Assembly (NCBI GenBank): GCA_963848355.1
Contig: CAWKDG010000001.1
Coordinates: 744,001 to 808,000 of the forward strand
Direction: 5' to 3'
From: CAWKDG01 sp963848355
GTDB lineage: Bacteria; Actinomycetota; Acidimicrobiia; Acidimicrobiales; UBA8190
Length of the DNA stretch: 64,000 nucleotides
Made by a program: the position numbers and the translations under genes. Of this stretch, positions 27,201 to 35,054 are shown one piece after another. Below the pieces are notes generated by a model. That model was not told the origin of the DNA, did not search any database, and saw only the letters and a list, made by a program, of their open reading frames with translations. How positions within the stretch are numbered: position 1 is the stretch's first letter; the number at the start of each line of letters is the position of its first letter.

Positions 27201-27441
27201 AAGACGAAGAAAGGTGGCAGCACGAGCACGGGCCTCGGCCTCTGAGGACCGTGACGAAGAACGAGCGGACGCGGAGCGCCGAATTCCGGCCATGGGCGAG
27301 CGGCGGCAGGTAGCGGTCGCTCGAGTCCCCGAAAACCCACCGACGGACAACGAGAATGATGCGAAAGCCGAAGCCGAGGAACACGGTCCTCTAGGACCGG
27401 GCATCCGGCCATCAGATTTCTGGGGGGTCTGCGCGCCATGA
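24217..27441 (+). CDS. serine hydrolase (beta-lactamase fold) fused to a long charged coiled coil
   Basis: 1074 residues. Residues 1-290 are a class C beta-lactamase/esterase-type serine hydrolase with a full active site: S52-M-T-K55, Y111-S-N113 and H-F-G near 237, plus LLAHASGL. From about residue 310 to 1030 the chain is almost only Glu, Ala, Arg and Leu in a heptad-compatible pattern, predicted as one very long alpha-helical coiled coil. It opens with nine near-identical 13-residue units (EAERLEREAVERA) and continues with degenerate relatives. The last 25 residues (GPLGPGIRPSDFWGVCAP end) are non-repetitive. There is no signal peptide or membrane helix, so it appears cytosolic. The repeats keep frame throughout, so the region is under coding constraint. 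Function unknown; a scaffold-bearing hydrolase is one guess. Confidence 0.85.
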   Translation: MGALELVSRWPVDAGAAGVLQRTRPDVGGDAPAGATVVDVVGDMDRPFAWASMTKLLVAMAVFVAVEEGTISLDEPAGPPGSTIRHLLAHASGLGPDSLVPVAGPARMRIYSNIGYEILADTLAQHARMPFTDYLATGVINPLSLSDTALSPESSPASGAQGPLRDLLTLAAELLAPSIVSATTLAEATSVAFPGLRGVLPGFGRFDPCDWGLGFEVKGGKIPHWTGTRTSEATFGHFGRAGGFLWVDPTTGLACAALTNREFGPWAVTEWSALADAVVDEWTVTPVEKAPATSRPSDQSAEVAVPLGRRQRKAARAEEAAEVQRKENAAEAERLEREAVERAEAERLEREAVERAEAERLEREAVERAEAERLEREAVERAEAERLEREAVERAEAERLEREAVERAEAERLEREAVERAEAERLEREAVERAEAERLEREAVERAEAERLEREAALAEAAEIERGRRERAEAAQAEAERREREAAQLAESERHRRKAVERAEAERRERDRAEAARTEAERLEHDAELAKAEKREREAAALAETEQRERESALAEIAEVERHRREKAEAAQAEAEKRERESAERADAEKRKRKAAERAEAERRDRERAEAAQIETERREREAALVEAADAERRRREVAEAAQYEAERREREAAELAEAERITREAAEVEAAEAEQREREAAALAEVERRKREIAETARRQREAEAAEAERRRRQAAELAETERRTREAAELVEAERRERERAEAAQAETERREREAALTEAAEAERRQREWAEAEVAEAERREREAAALLEVERRKREIAETEQRQREAEAAEAERRARKAAEIAEAERIKREAAEAAIAESERREREAAALAEVERRKREIAEAERRQREAEAAEAERIKKEAAETERREREAAELAEAERREREAAELAEAERREREAAELAEAERSQREAEAAEAERIKKGAAETERHEREAAELAEAERRAQEAAELAEMWRRDREEAKARSEAALFESERRRKVAARARASASEDRDEERADAERRIPAMGERRQVAVARVPENPPTDNENDAKAEAEEHGPLGPGIRPSDFWGVCAP
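25207..25584 (+). repeat. 39-bp coding tandem repeat, nine full copies plus a partial tenth
   Basis: Unit of 39 bp encoding EAERLEREAVERA. Copies begin every 39 bp from 25207 to 25558; the tenth breaks off after 27 bp. The copies are identical apart from one silent T-to-A change in the second. Such identity implies recent slippage or unequal exchange. Confidence 0.95.
26821..27108 (+). repeat. second coding repeat block in the coiled-coil gene
   Basis: Two perfect 39-bp units (26914-26952, 26953-26991) encode EAERREREAAELA, flanked by partial copies. A longer segment starting at 26823 recurs 183 bp later at 27006 with few changes, so a nested duplication enlarged this part independently of the first array. 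Confidence 0.85.
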
Positions 27442-27457
27442 ACGAGGATCGAAGGCA

Positions 27458-28201
27458 ATGAGGGGCGTCATCCTGGCCGGAGGAACGGGCACGCGCCTTC
27501 ATCCCCTCACCCGGATTACCAATAAGCACCTTCTCCCGATCTACGACCGGCCCATGATCAGCTACTCCATCGAGGCCCTCGTCCTGGCGGGAATCACCGA
27601 GATCATGCTCGTCACCGGAGGAACACACGCCGGTGAGTTCCTCCGGCTCCTGGGAAATGGCCACGAGCACGACATCGATCGTCTCTCGTACGCATACCAG
27701 GATCGGGCCGGCGGGATTGCCGAGGCTCTGGGCCTGGCCGAACGTTTCGCGGCGGATGAACCCGTTCTCGTGATGCTGGCCGACAACATCGTCGAGCGGA
27801 CCTTCCGGCCCACCGTGGAGCGTTTTGCCGAGCAGGGTGGCGGCGCCCGTATCGTCCTGACCGAAGAGAGCGATCCCGTCCACCTCCGCCATCTGGGGGT
27901 CCCGGAGTTCGATGAGGAACACCGCATCACGAGGATCCACGAGAAGCCGGAGGATCCTCCCAGTCCCTACGCCGTCACCGGGATCTACTGCTACGACTCC
28001 GACGTCTTCTCGGTGATCGGGAACCTCGAACCCTCCGGCCGCGGAGAGCTCGAGATCACGGACGTGAACAACTACTACGTGGACCAAGGGACGATGGCCT
28101 TCGACGTCCTCGAGGGCTTCTGGGGTGACGCTGGGGAGTCGATCGACGGCTACTACGCCGTAAATGACTTCGTCCGGTCCAACGGGGCCAACAAAGGCTG
28201 A
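27458..28201 (+). CDS. sugar nucleotidyltransferase, glucose-1-phosphate thymidylyltransferase-like
   Basis: 247-residue nucleotidyltransferase. The nucleotide-binding signature is GVILAGGTGTRLHPLT near the start, followed by NKHLLPIYDRPMI, LADNIVE (metal aspartate) and TGIYCYDSDVF, as in RmlA/RfbA-type enzymes that join dTTP and glucose-1-phosphate. It lacks about 45 C-terminal residues of classical RmlA, so it fits the short subfamily; the exact sugar is uncertain. ATG at 27458 has GAAGG 5 bases before. It lies 16 bp after the coiled-coil hydrolase and is probably transcribed with it; convergent with ftsX. Confidence 0.88.
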   Translation: MRGVILAGGTGTRLHPLTRITNKHLLPIYDRPMISYSIEALVLAGITEIMLVTGGTHAGEFLRLLGNGHEHDIDRLSYAYQDRAGGIAEALGLAERFAADEPVLVMLADNIVERTFRPTVERFAEQGGGARIVLTEESDPVHLRHLGVPEFDEEHRITRIHEKPEDPPSPYAVTGIYCYDSDVFSVIGNLEPSGRGELEITDVNNYYVDQGTMAFDVLEGFWGDAGESIDGYYAVNDFVRSNGANKG

Positions 28202-28235
28202 CTCCCGCTGTCGGTCGGCGGGCGGGGCTGACCGG

Positions 28236-29117
28236 TTAGGCGTCCAGGAAACGCCGGATGCCGAGGGCCGAGCCGATCGACCCGATCAGCACACCGATGA
28301 AGAGCACCACCAGGCTGGTGAAGACCACCTCGTGGGTGGACAGCCGCATCTGGGACAAGACGTTCGACGTCTGCCCGCTGCCGAGGGCGTTGAGCACGAT
28401 GTGCAGAACGACGACTACGACGGCTGCGACCAGGGCACCGAGTAACCCCTGGATCACTCCCTCGAACATGAACGGGACGCGAATGAACCAGTTCGTCGCA
28501 CCGACCAGCTTCATGACTGAGACTTCACGGCGGCGAGCGAAGATGGCCAGGCGGATCGTGTTCAGGATGAGGACCGACGCCGACAGCAGGAGGATCACAG
28601 CCAGTATCAAGAAGACCAGTTGAAGGATACGTGTGAACTGCTCCATGTTCTTGATGGCTTGCCCCGGATAGCTCACGGTGCTGACCCCGGGATAGCCGTC
28701 GAACTGGCGGGCTATAGCCTGGGCCTGGCTGGGGTTGTTGAGCGCGCACCGGAGCGACGACGGCGTGGTGGCCACCGTCAGGGCCTGCGACTCGTCGGGT
28801 GTGAGGAGGTGCTTGGCCTCGTTGTAGTCATACGCCTGCGAGCGGAAGAGACACGTCTGGACGTAGGGCAACTGATGCAGCTGCTGCTCGACCGACGCTT
28901 TCTGGGAGTTCGAGACCGACGGCTTCAGGAACAGCTCCACGCTTACCCCGTGCTGCCACTGGGTCGTGGCGTGGGCCACGCCCTGCCGCAGGAGAAGAGC
29001 CGTTCCCACCAGGGACAACGACACCGCCACCGTGAGCACGGCCGCGATCGTCATCAAGCGGTTGCGCCAGAGGTTCGACGCCGTCTCCCGAGCCACATAA
29101 TCCAACGAGACCGGCAT
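28236..29117 (-). CDS. ftsX: cell division ABC transporter permease FtsX
   Basis: 293 residues with the FtsX layout: one membrane segment near 20-42, an extracytoplasmic domain (about 45-165) containing two cysteines (TCLFRS and SLRCALN), then three membrane segments in the last 130 residues around VSVMKLVGATNWFIRVPFMFEG. FtsEX at the septum activates peptidoglycan hydrolases (RipC-type NlpC/P60 enzymes in mycobacteria). It follows ftsE by 56 bp on the same strand. smpB, often next in actinobacteria, is absent here; a convergent nucleotidyltransferase gene lies there instead. Confidence 0.95.
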   Translation of the reverse strand: MPVSLDYVARETASNLWRNRLMTIAAVLTVAVSLSLVGTALLLRQGVAHATTQWQHGVSVELFLKPSVSNSQKASVEQQLHQLPYVQTCLFRSQAYDYNEAKHLLTPDESQALTVATTPSSLRCALNNPSQAQAIARQFDGYPGVSTVSYPGQAIKNMEQFTRILQLVFLILAVILLLSASVLILNTIRLAIFARRREVSVMKLVGATNWFIRVPFMFEGVIQGLLGALVAAVVVVVLHIVLNALGSGQTSNVLSQMRLSTHEVVFTSLVVLFIGVLIGSIGSALGIRRFLDA

Positions 29118-29173
29118 CCTAAGGAATCCTCCCGTCCGTCTCCACGTCCGATCGACAGCCGACGGTCAAACTC

Positions 29174-29860
<687 letters not shown>

Positions 29861-30160
29861 CGAGTCGACCACCCGGTGTTTCGTGTCCCACCACCACCGA
29901 TGGAGGGCGTGATACCCGAGAACCCCACGAGGCTAGCAGTCCGGCACGCGACAGACGCGAAGGGTGAACGAGCAGGCGCGGTCAACGGTGGCGACACCGC
30001 ACTCTGCGCGAACATGCAGGTCATCGGCTGGGGCAACCCGCACGCGCCATTACACCTCGTGCTGCAATCTGCACACACGCCACAGACGACACGTGCGTCG
30101 TCCTGCGTCTCCGAGCGCCTGGCGCGTCGATGACGCGTCGGCTGATCCAGAACGTCGGTT
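29861..30160. other. 300-bp gap between ftsE and prfB
   Basis: No open frame with support on either strand, no tRNA-like cloverleaf and no clear terminator. It should contain the promoter of ftsEX if that pair is not read through from prfB. Confidence 0.6.
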
Positions 30161-31303
30161 TCACCCACCCACCGTCCGCTGCCGACGCAGCTCTGCTTCG
30201 ATGAACATGTCGATGTCTCCGTCGAGGACAGCGTCGACATTGCCTGTCTCCACCTGGGTCCGCAGATCCTTGACGAGTTGATACGGCGCCATCACGTACG
30301 AGCGGATCTGACTTCCCCAGGCCACGTCTGATTGCGGACCCGACAACGAGTCGAGCTCGGACCGTCGTTCGGCGCGTTGGCGTTCCGCCAACTTGGCGCC
30401 CAGAATCTGCATCGCCTTGGCCTTGTTCTGGTGCTGGCTGCGTTCGTTCTGGACTGATACCACGAGGCCGGTGGGTAGGTGCGTGAGCCGGACAGCCGAG
30501 TCCGTCTTGTTGACGTGCTGTCCGCCAGCGCCTGAGGACCGGTAGGTGTCGATCCGCAGGTCCTTGTCGTCAATGGCCACCTCGTCGGAGAGATCCTCGA
30601 GGAACGGCGTGACATCAAGCGATGCGAAGCTCGTCTGCCGTCGGTGCTGTGAATCGAACGGTGACATCCGGACGAGGCGATGGACTCCACGCTCGGCCGA
30701 CAGGAGCCCGTAGGCGAACCGTCCCTTCACGATGAAGGTCGCCGACAGGAGTCCGGCCTCCTGGCCGGCTGTCGCTTCGTCGATCTCCACGTCGAAACCG
30801 CGTCGTTCCGCCCACCGCTGGTACATCCGCAAGAGCATCTCGCACCAATCCTGGGCGTCGGTCCCTCCGGCGCCTGAGTGGAGCTCGACGATGGCGTCGT
30901 TCTCGTCGTACTCGCCGGTGAAGAGACTGCGCAGCTCCAGATCGTCGAGGCGGCGGGCCAGGTCGTCGATGAGGCCCGTGAGCTCGCCGGCGACCGAGTC
31001 GTCGCCCTCTTCGACCATGAGCTGGAAGAGGACCTCACCGTCCGACAGGCGTCGCCCCAGGTCCTCGAGCAGCTCGATATCGTCCCCGACGGAGCCGAAC
31101 TCGGACGTCACTCGCCGGGCCACGTCGGGATCGTCCCAGAGGTCAGGGCGTGACACTTCCTTCTCGAGCTCGGCTCGGCGCTCCCGGAGGTGATCGAGGC
31201 GCAGATAGCCCTGGGCCTCTTCGAGGCGGGACCTCAGTGCCGAGAGTTCAGCCTTGAGGTCGCGCTGCTCCCCACCACCGGAGGCCTCGCTAGCCCGCGC
31301 CAT
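30161..31303 (-). CDS. prfB: peptide chain release factor 2
   Basis: RF2 recognises UGA and UAA stop codons. The 380-residue chain has an N-terminal coiled-coil domain, the RF2 discriminator tripeptide in MSPFDS near residue 215, and the GGQ peptidyl-hydrolysis motif in SSGAGGQHVNKTDS near 257. There is no programmed frameshift, in line with other actinobacteria. Its ATG lies inside the secA 3' end, overlapping 14 bp, so the two are co-transcribed. Confidence 0.97.
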   Translation of the reverse strand: MARASEASGGGEQRDLKAELSALRSRLEEAQGYLRLDHLRERRAELEKEVSRPDLWDDPDVARRVTSEFGSVGDDIELLEDLGRRLSDGEVLFQLMVEEGDDSVAGELTGLIDDLARRLDDLELRSLFTGEYDENDAIVELHSGAGGTDAQDWCEMLLRMYQRWAERRGFDVEIDEATAGQEAGLLSATFIVKGRFAYGLLSAERGVHRLVRMSPFDSQHRRQTSFASLDVTPFLEDLSDEVAIDDKDLRIDTYRSSGAGGQHVNKTDSAVRLTHLPTGLVVSVQNERSQHQNKAKAMQILGAKLAERQRAERRSELDSLSGPQSDVAWGSQIRSYVMAPYQLVKDLRTQVETGNVDAVLDGDIDMFIEAELRRQRTVGG

Positions 31304-34070
31304 GGCACAGCTTGAACTTCTTCCCGCTCCCGCACCAGCACGGCTCGTTACGCCCCAACTTCTCGGTCGGTGCTTTCACCACCGGCTGCAGTGGTTCCTC
31401 CATGTGCTGCGGCGTGGCCTGGGCGCCGTTGGCGAACTGCCCTCCGGCACTCACTCCCACCGGGAGCCCGGCCCCGGCGGCCACCGCCTCGGCCTCGGGA
31501 GCGGTGGCCCGGAAAGCGTCGAGAAGGCTCGGGCCCTGCGACGGGTCCTCTGCCGCTTCGTAGCGGGCTTGGGTGAGGTCGGGACCCGCACCGGTGCCGG
31601 CCACGACCTGGACGTGCATCACATAGCGGAGATAGTCGTCGTCGATGGCGTCCATCATCTGACCGAACATCTGAAAGCCCTCGCGCTGCCAGGCCACCAG
31701 AGGGTCCAGCTGACCCATGGCGCGCAGGTTGATGCCCTCGCGCAGGTAGTCCATCTCCGAGAGGTGCTCGCGCCAGCGCTGATCGATGATCTGCAGCATC
31801 ACCTCGCGTTCGACCTGACGCGCCTCGGTCTCGCCGCCGGGGAAGACCCCGTCGCGGGCGTGGTAGGCGTCAATGGCCTCGGCCACGAAGCTCTCGATGA
31901 CCTGGGGGGTGGTCGTCGCCGCCGCCAGGTCGTCGGCGGTGAAGGCCGTCGGGTAGTACTGGGTGACCTCGGCCACCAACCGCTCGAGCTCCCACTCCTC
32001 GGGATACTCACTCGGGCAGGCCGCCTGCACCAGGGCGTCGATGGTCTCCTCCAGCAACGCTTCGGTGTCCTCTTTCAGGTCCTCACCGTCGATGACCTGG
32101 AGGCGTCGCTTGTAGATGACCTTGCGCTGCTCGTTCAGGACTTCGTCGTACTTCAGGACGTCCTTGCGGATCTCGGCGTTACGGCCCTCGACGGTGTTCT
32201 GGGCCCGCTCGATGGCCTTGGTCACCATCTTGGCCTCGATGGGGACGTCGTCGGGGAGGGTCTTGGTCATGACCCACTGCATGGCGCCCGTGGCGAACAG
32301 ACGCATGAGCTCGTCCTCGAGCGACAGGAAGAACCGGCTCTCCCCCGGGTCGCCCTGGCGCCCCGAGCGGCCACGCAACTGGTTGTCGATCCGACGCGAC
32401 TCATGGCGTTCGCTGCCGAGGACGTAGAGACCCCCGAGGGCCCGGATCTGGTCACCCTCCTCGCTGCACTCCTTCTCGAAGCGGGCCAGGAGCTTCTCGT
32501 ACTCGGCTTGGCCCTCCTCGGTCTCGAGGTCGAGGCCCATTCCGATCGCCTCGTGCTGGGCCAGCCCCTCCGGGTTGCCGCCGAGAAGGATGTCCACCCC
32601 GCGGCCGGCCATGTTGGTGGCCACGGTCACGGCATGGAGCCGGCCCGCCTGGATGACGATCTCGGCCTCACGGGCGTGCTGCTTGGCGTTCAGGACCTCG
32701 TGGGGGACGCCGCGGCGCTCGAGCAGACGCGACAGCTGCTCGGACTTGGCCACCGAGGCCGTCCCGACGAGCACAGGCTGCCCCTTCGCACTGCGCTCGA
32801 CCAGGTCCTCGACCACGGCGTCGAACTTGGCCGCCTCGCTCTTGTAGATGAGGTCCGGTTGATCGATCCGGATCATGGGCACGTTGGTCGGGATGGGCAC
32901 CACCGGTACGTTGTAGGTACTGGCGAATTCGGCCGCCTCGGTCTCCGCCGTTCCCGTCATCCCGCCGAGCTTCTCGTAGAGGCGGAAGTAGTTCTGGAGG
33001 GTGACGGTGGCCCAGGTGTGGTTCTCCTCGGCGATCCGCACGCGCTCCTTGGCCTCGACGGCCTGGTGCAACCCGTCGGACCAGCGCCGGCCGTCGAGCG
33101 TCCGGCCTGTGAACTCGTCGACGATTTTCACCTCGCCGTCGGAGACGAGGTAGTCCTTGTCCCTCTTGTAGAGCTCCTTGGCCCGCAGGGCCTGGGTCAG
33201 TTGATGGACGTAATTCACCGAGACGAGGTCGTACATGTTGTCGACGCCCATGGCCCGCTCCACCTTGGCGATGCCGTCCTCGGTGGGGACGACGATGCGC
33301 TTCTCCTCGTCGACCTCATAGTCCTCTTCGGGGACGAGTGTCCGGGCCAGGCCGGCGAACTGGTAGTAGAGCTTGGCCGACTCGCTTCCCGGGCCGGAGA
33401 TGATGAGCGGCGTCCGGGCTTCGTCGATGAGGATGGAGTCGACCTCGTCGACGATGGCGAAGGCGTGCCCCCTTTGGACCATGGCGTCTCGGGACCGGGC
33501 CATGTTGTCCCGGAGGTAGTCGAAGCCGAACTCGGTGTTGGTCCCGTAGGTGATGTCACAGGCGTAGGCGTCGCGCTTGTCCTCGAAGTCGTCGATATCC
33601 GGACTCACCCGACCCACCTGCAGGCCCAGGAACCGGTGGACCTGGCCCATCCACTCGGCGTCGCGCCGGGCCAGGTAGTCGTTCACCGTCACCAGGTGGA
33701 CGCCCTGGCCCCCGAGCGCGTTCAGATAGACGGGCAGGGTGGACACGAGCGTCTTACCCTCACCGGTCTTCATCTCGGCGATCCAGCCGAAGTGCAGGGC
33801 CATCCCCCCCATGAGCTGGACGTCGAAATGGCGCTGGCCGAGGATGCGCCAGGCCGCCTCTCTGACGGTGGCAAAGGCGTCGATGAGGAGATCGTCGAGC
33901 GTTTCGCCACGTTCGATCCGCTCGCGGAATTCCACCGTCCGGTGGGCGAGGTCCTGGTCGGACAACGCCTCCACGGCCGGTTCGAGGTCGTTGATCATGG
34001 GGACGAGCTCGGCGAGCCGGCGGACCTTCTTCCCCTCACCGGCGCGCAGGGCCCGCGCGAAGACGCTCAT
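31290..34070 (-). CDS. secA: preprotein translocase subunit SecA
   Basis: 926-residue ATPase motor of Sec export. It shows MKTGEGKTLVSTLPVYL (Walker A, near residue 100), DEVDSILIDEARTPLIISG (DEAD-type box), GTASVAKSEQLSRLLE, NMAGRGVDILLGGNP, the RIDNQLRGRSGRQGDPG motif and a C-terminal zinc/SecB-type CWCGSGKKFKLCHG. The zinc tail is kept, unlike in some actinobacteria. One secA is seen; whether a SecA2 exists elsewhere is unknown. Gene order hpf-secA-prfB-ftsE-ftsX is a usual actinobacterial arrangement. Confidence 0.98.
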   Translation of the reverse strand: MSVFARALRAGEGKKVRRLAELVPMINDLEPAVEALSDQDLAHRTVEFRERIERGETLDDLLIDAFATVREAAWRILGQRHFDVQLMGGMALHFGWIAEMKTGEGKTLVSTLPVYLNALGGQGVHLVTVNDYLARRDAEWMGQVHRFLGLQVGRVSPDIDDFEDKRDAYACDITYGTNTEFGFDYLRDNMARSRDAMVQRGHAFAIVDEVDSILIDEARTPLIISGPGSESAKLYYQFAGLARTLVPEEDYEVDEEKRIVVPTEDGIAKVERAMGVDNMYDLVSVNYVHQLTQALRAKELYKRDKDYLVSDGEVKIVDEFTGRTLDGRRWSDGLHQAVEAKERVRIAEENHTWATVTLQNYFRLYEKLGGMTGTAETEAAEFASTYNVPVVPIPTNVPMIRIDQPDLIYKSEAAKFDAVVEDLVERSAKGQPVLVGTASVAKSEQLSRLLERRGVPHEVLNAKQHAREAEIVIQAGRLHAVTVATNMAGRGVDILLGGNPEGLAQHEAIGMGLDLETEEGQAEYEKLLARFEKECSEEGDQIRALGGLYVLGSERHESRRIDNQLRGRSGRQGDPGESRFFLSLEDELMRLFATGAMQWVMTKTLPDDVPIEAKMVTKAIERAQNTVEGRNAEIRKDVLKYDEVLNEQRKVIYKRRLQVIDGEDLKEDTEALLEETIDALVQAACPSEYPEEWELERLVAEVTQYYPTAFTADDLAAATTTPQVIESFVAEAIDAYHARDGVFPGGETEARQVEREVMLQIIDQRWREHLSEMDYLREGINLRAMGQLDPLVAWQREGFQMFGQMMDAIDDDYLRYVMHVQVVAGTGAGPDLTQARYEAAEDPSQGPSLLDAFRATAPEAEAVAAGAGLPVGVSAGGQFANGAQATPQHMEEPLQPVVKAPTEKLGRNEPCWCGSGKKFKLCHGAG

Positions 34071-34182
34071 GGGGACAGGAGTCTACCGCCGCTCCATCGC
34101 CGACCAGTGCTGGGGTGGCATCGGCAAGGGTCGGGGCCGGACAGCCACGGACCGGGTCCGTCGGGCCCTGGCGGCGGACGGG

Positions 34183-34521
34183 TCAGGTCCCCGACGAGGG
34201 CCTCGAATGCCGGGGGTGTGACCGGCCGACGAGCTTTCCCTTCAGGCGCGCCACCTGGTGCTCCAGCTTGTCGACCACCAGATCCACGGCGACGGGTGCG
34301 TCGTGGGCGGCGGCACGCGCCCGCACCGTGTGACCGTGGCCCGTCATCGTGACCTCACAGACCTGCCGGGTCCCTCCAGACGTGTCCCGACCTTCCGTGA
34401 GCCGGACCTCCGCCCGCTCGAGCACGGGGGTCAACCGGGCCAGCCTGGCCACCTTCGCCTGGGCTAACGACCGGATCTCATCAGGCACCGTCTGCTTGCG
34501 TCCGAGGACGAAGACGTCCAC
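34183..34521 (-). CDS. hpf: ribosome hibernation-promoting factor, short form
   Basis: 112-residue HPF/YfiA-type protein (VDVFVLGRKQTVPDEIRSLAQ, AKVARLARLTPVLERAEVRL, HAPVAVDLVVDKLEHQVARLKGK pattern). It inactivates 70S ribosomes in stationary phase. The GTG at 34521 has GGAGG 7 bases before, which decides the start over a longer frame. It lacks the long-form C-terminal domain that drives 100S dimer formation, so it should act like short HPF/YfiA; a truncated long form is the alternative. secA begins 112 bp downstream. Confidence 0.9.
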   Translation of the reverse strand: MDVFVLGRKQTVPDEIRSLAQAKVARLARLTPVLERAEVRLTEGRDTSGGTRQVCEVTMTGHGHTVRARAAAHDAPVAVDLVVDKLEHQVARLKGKLVGRSHPRHSRPSSGT

Positions 34522-35054
34522 TTCTGCACCTCCTTCAGGACACCGACGCCATCGCTGGCGCGTCGGCGCCGCTGATCTGTTGACACTGTGCGGGCCGCGT
34601 CCGGCTGACCTGGTCTTTGTCCCCACACTCGCCTGCAGAGGAGTTCACGGCCGGTCACCGGCGGCCGTGCCGTGTCACAAAGACACCGACGCGGCCCGGC
34701 GGCAACCATGACGGCCGGCTTAGCCCCTTCTCCACCGGGTGCCGAGAGCCGGCGCGGCGGTGGGCAGGGCTTACTTCTAAGTCGCACCATGCTCAGCAAC
34801 CACGAGTTGCCTTACGTGGGTCGTTTCGCCTGCGACTGGCTTCGACTTGCAACCACAGACCCGGACGCAGCCCACACCACGATGGTACGCCGACCGGGGT
34901 CCGAAGTCCCGGAGTTGGCCGATGCTGAGTCGGTAATTCTCCGCTGGCCGGCCGTTTCTTCTCACCGGCCGTGGCTTCTCGCCGACCGATTCTTCCTTCC
35001 GGCCGTTCCCTCCGGCCGATTGGCCCTACCCGCCGGCGGCCGGTCGGGCGGGGC
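34522..35054. other. 533-bp intergenic region between hpf and ahcY
   Basis: Open frames here lack codon bias and start signals. Visible structure: two hairpin-forming inverted repeats (34646-34686) and, at 34946-35049, a run of about six degenerate 13-19-bp units built on CCGGCCG followed by TTCTTC-like pyrimidines. It must contain the hpf-secA promoter and the ahcY terminator; neither can be pinned with confidence. Confidence 0.6.
34646..34686. promoter_or_regulatory. paired hairpins upstream of hpf
   Basis: CACGGCCG (34646-34653) and CGGCCGTG (34662-34669) form a perfect 8-bp stem with an 8-base loop; GTGTC-ACAAA-GACAC (34672-34686) forms a second. They lie 125-165 bp upstream of the hpf start, so a structured leader or an upstream terminator is possible; neither has a T-run on either side. 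Confidence 0.4.

Noticed and set aside
25067..27458. Long minus-strand frames opposite the coiled-coil gene (505 and 593 codons)
   Set aside because: They arise because GAG/GCG/CGN codons leave the antisense frames free of stops; products are Pro/Arg or Ser/Arg monotonies with no start signal.
31290..31303. Programmed frameshift in prfB
   Set aside because: The RF2 gene is continuous from its ATG with no in-frame UGA or Shine-Dalgarno-like stimulator.
31254..34352. 1032-codon plus-strand frame over secA
   Set aside because: Antisense to secA; only a product of high GC at third positions.
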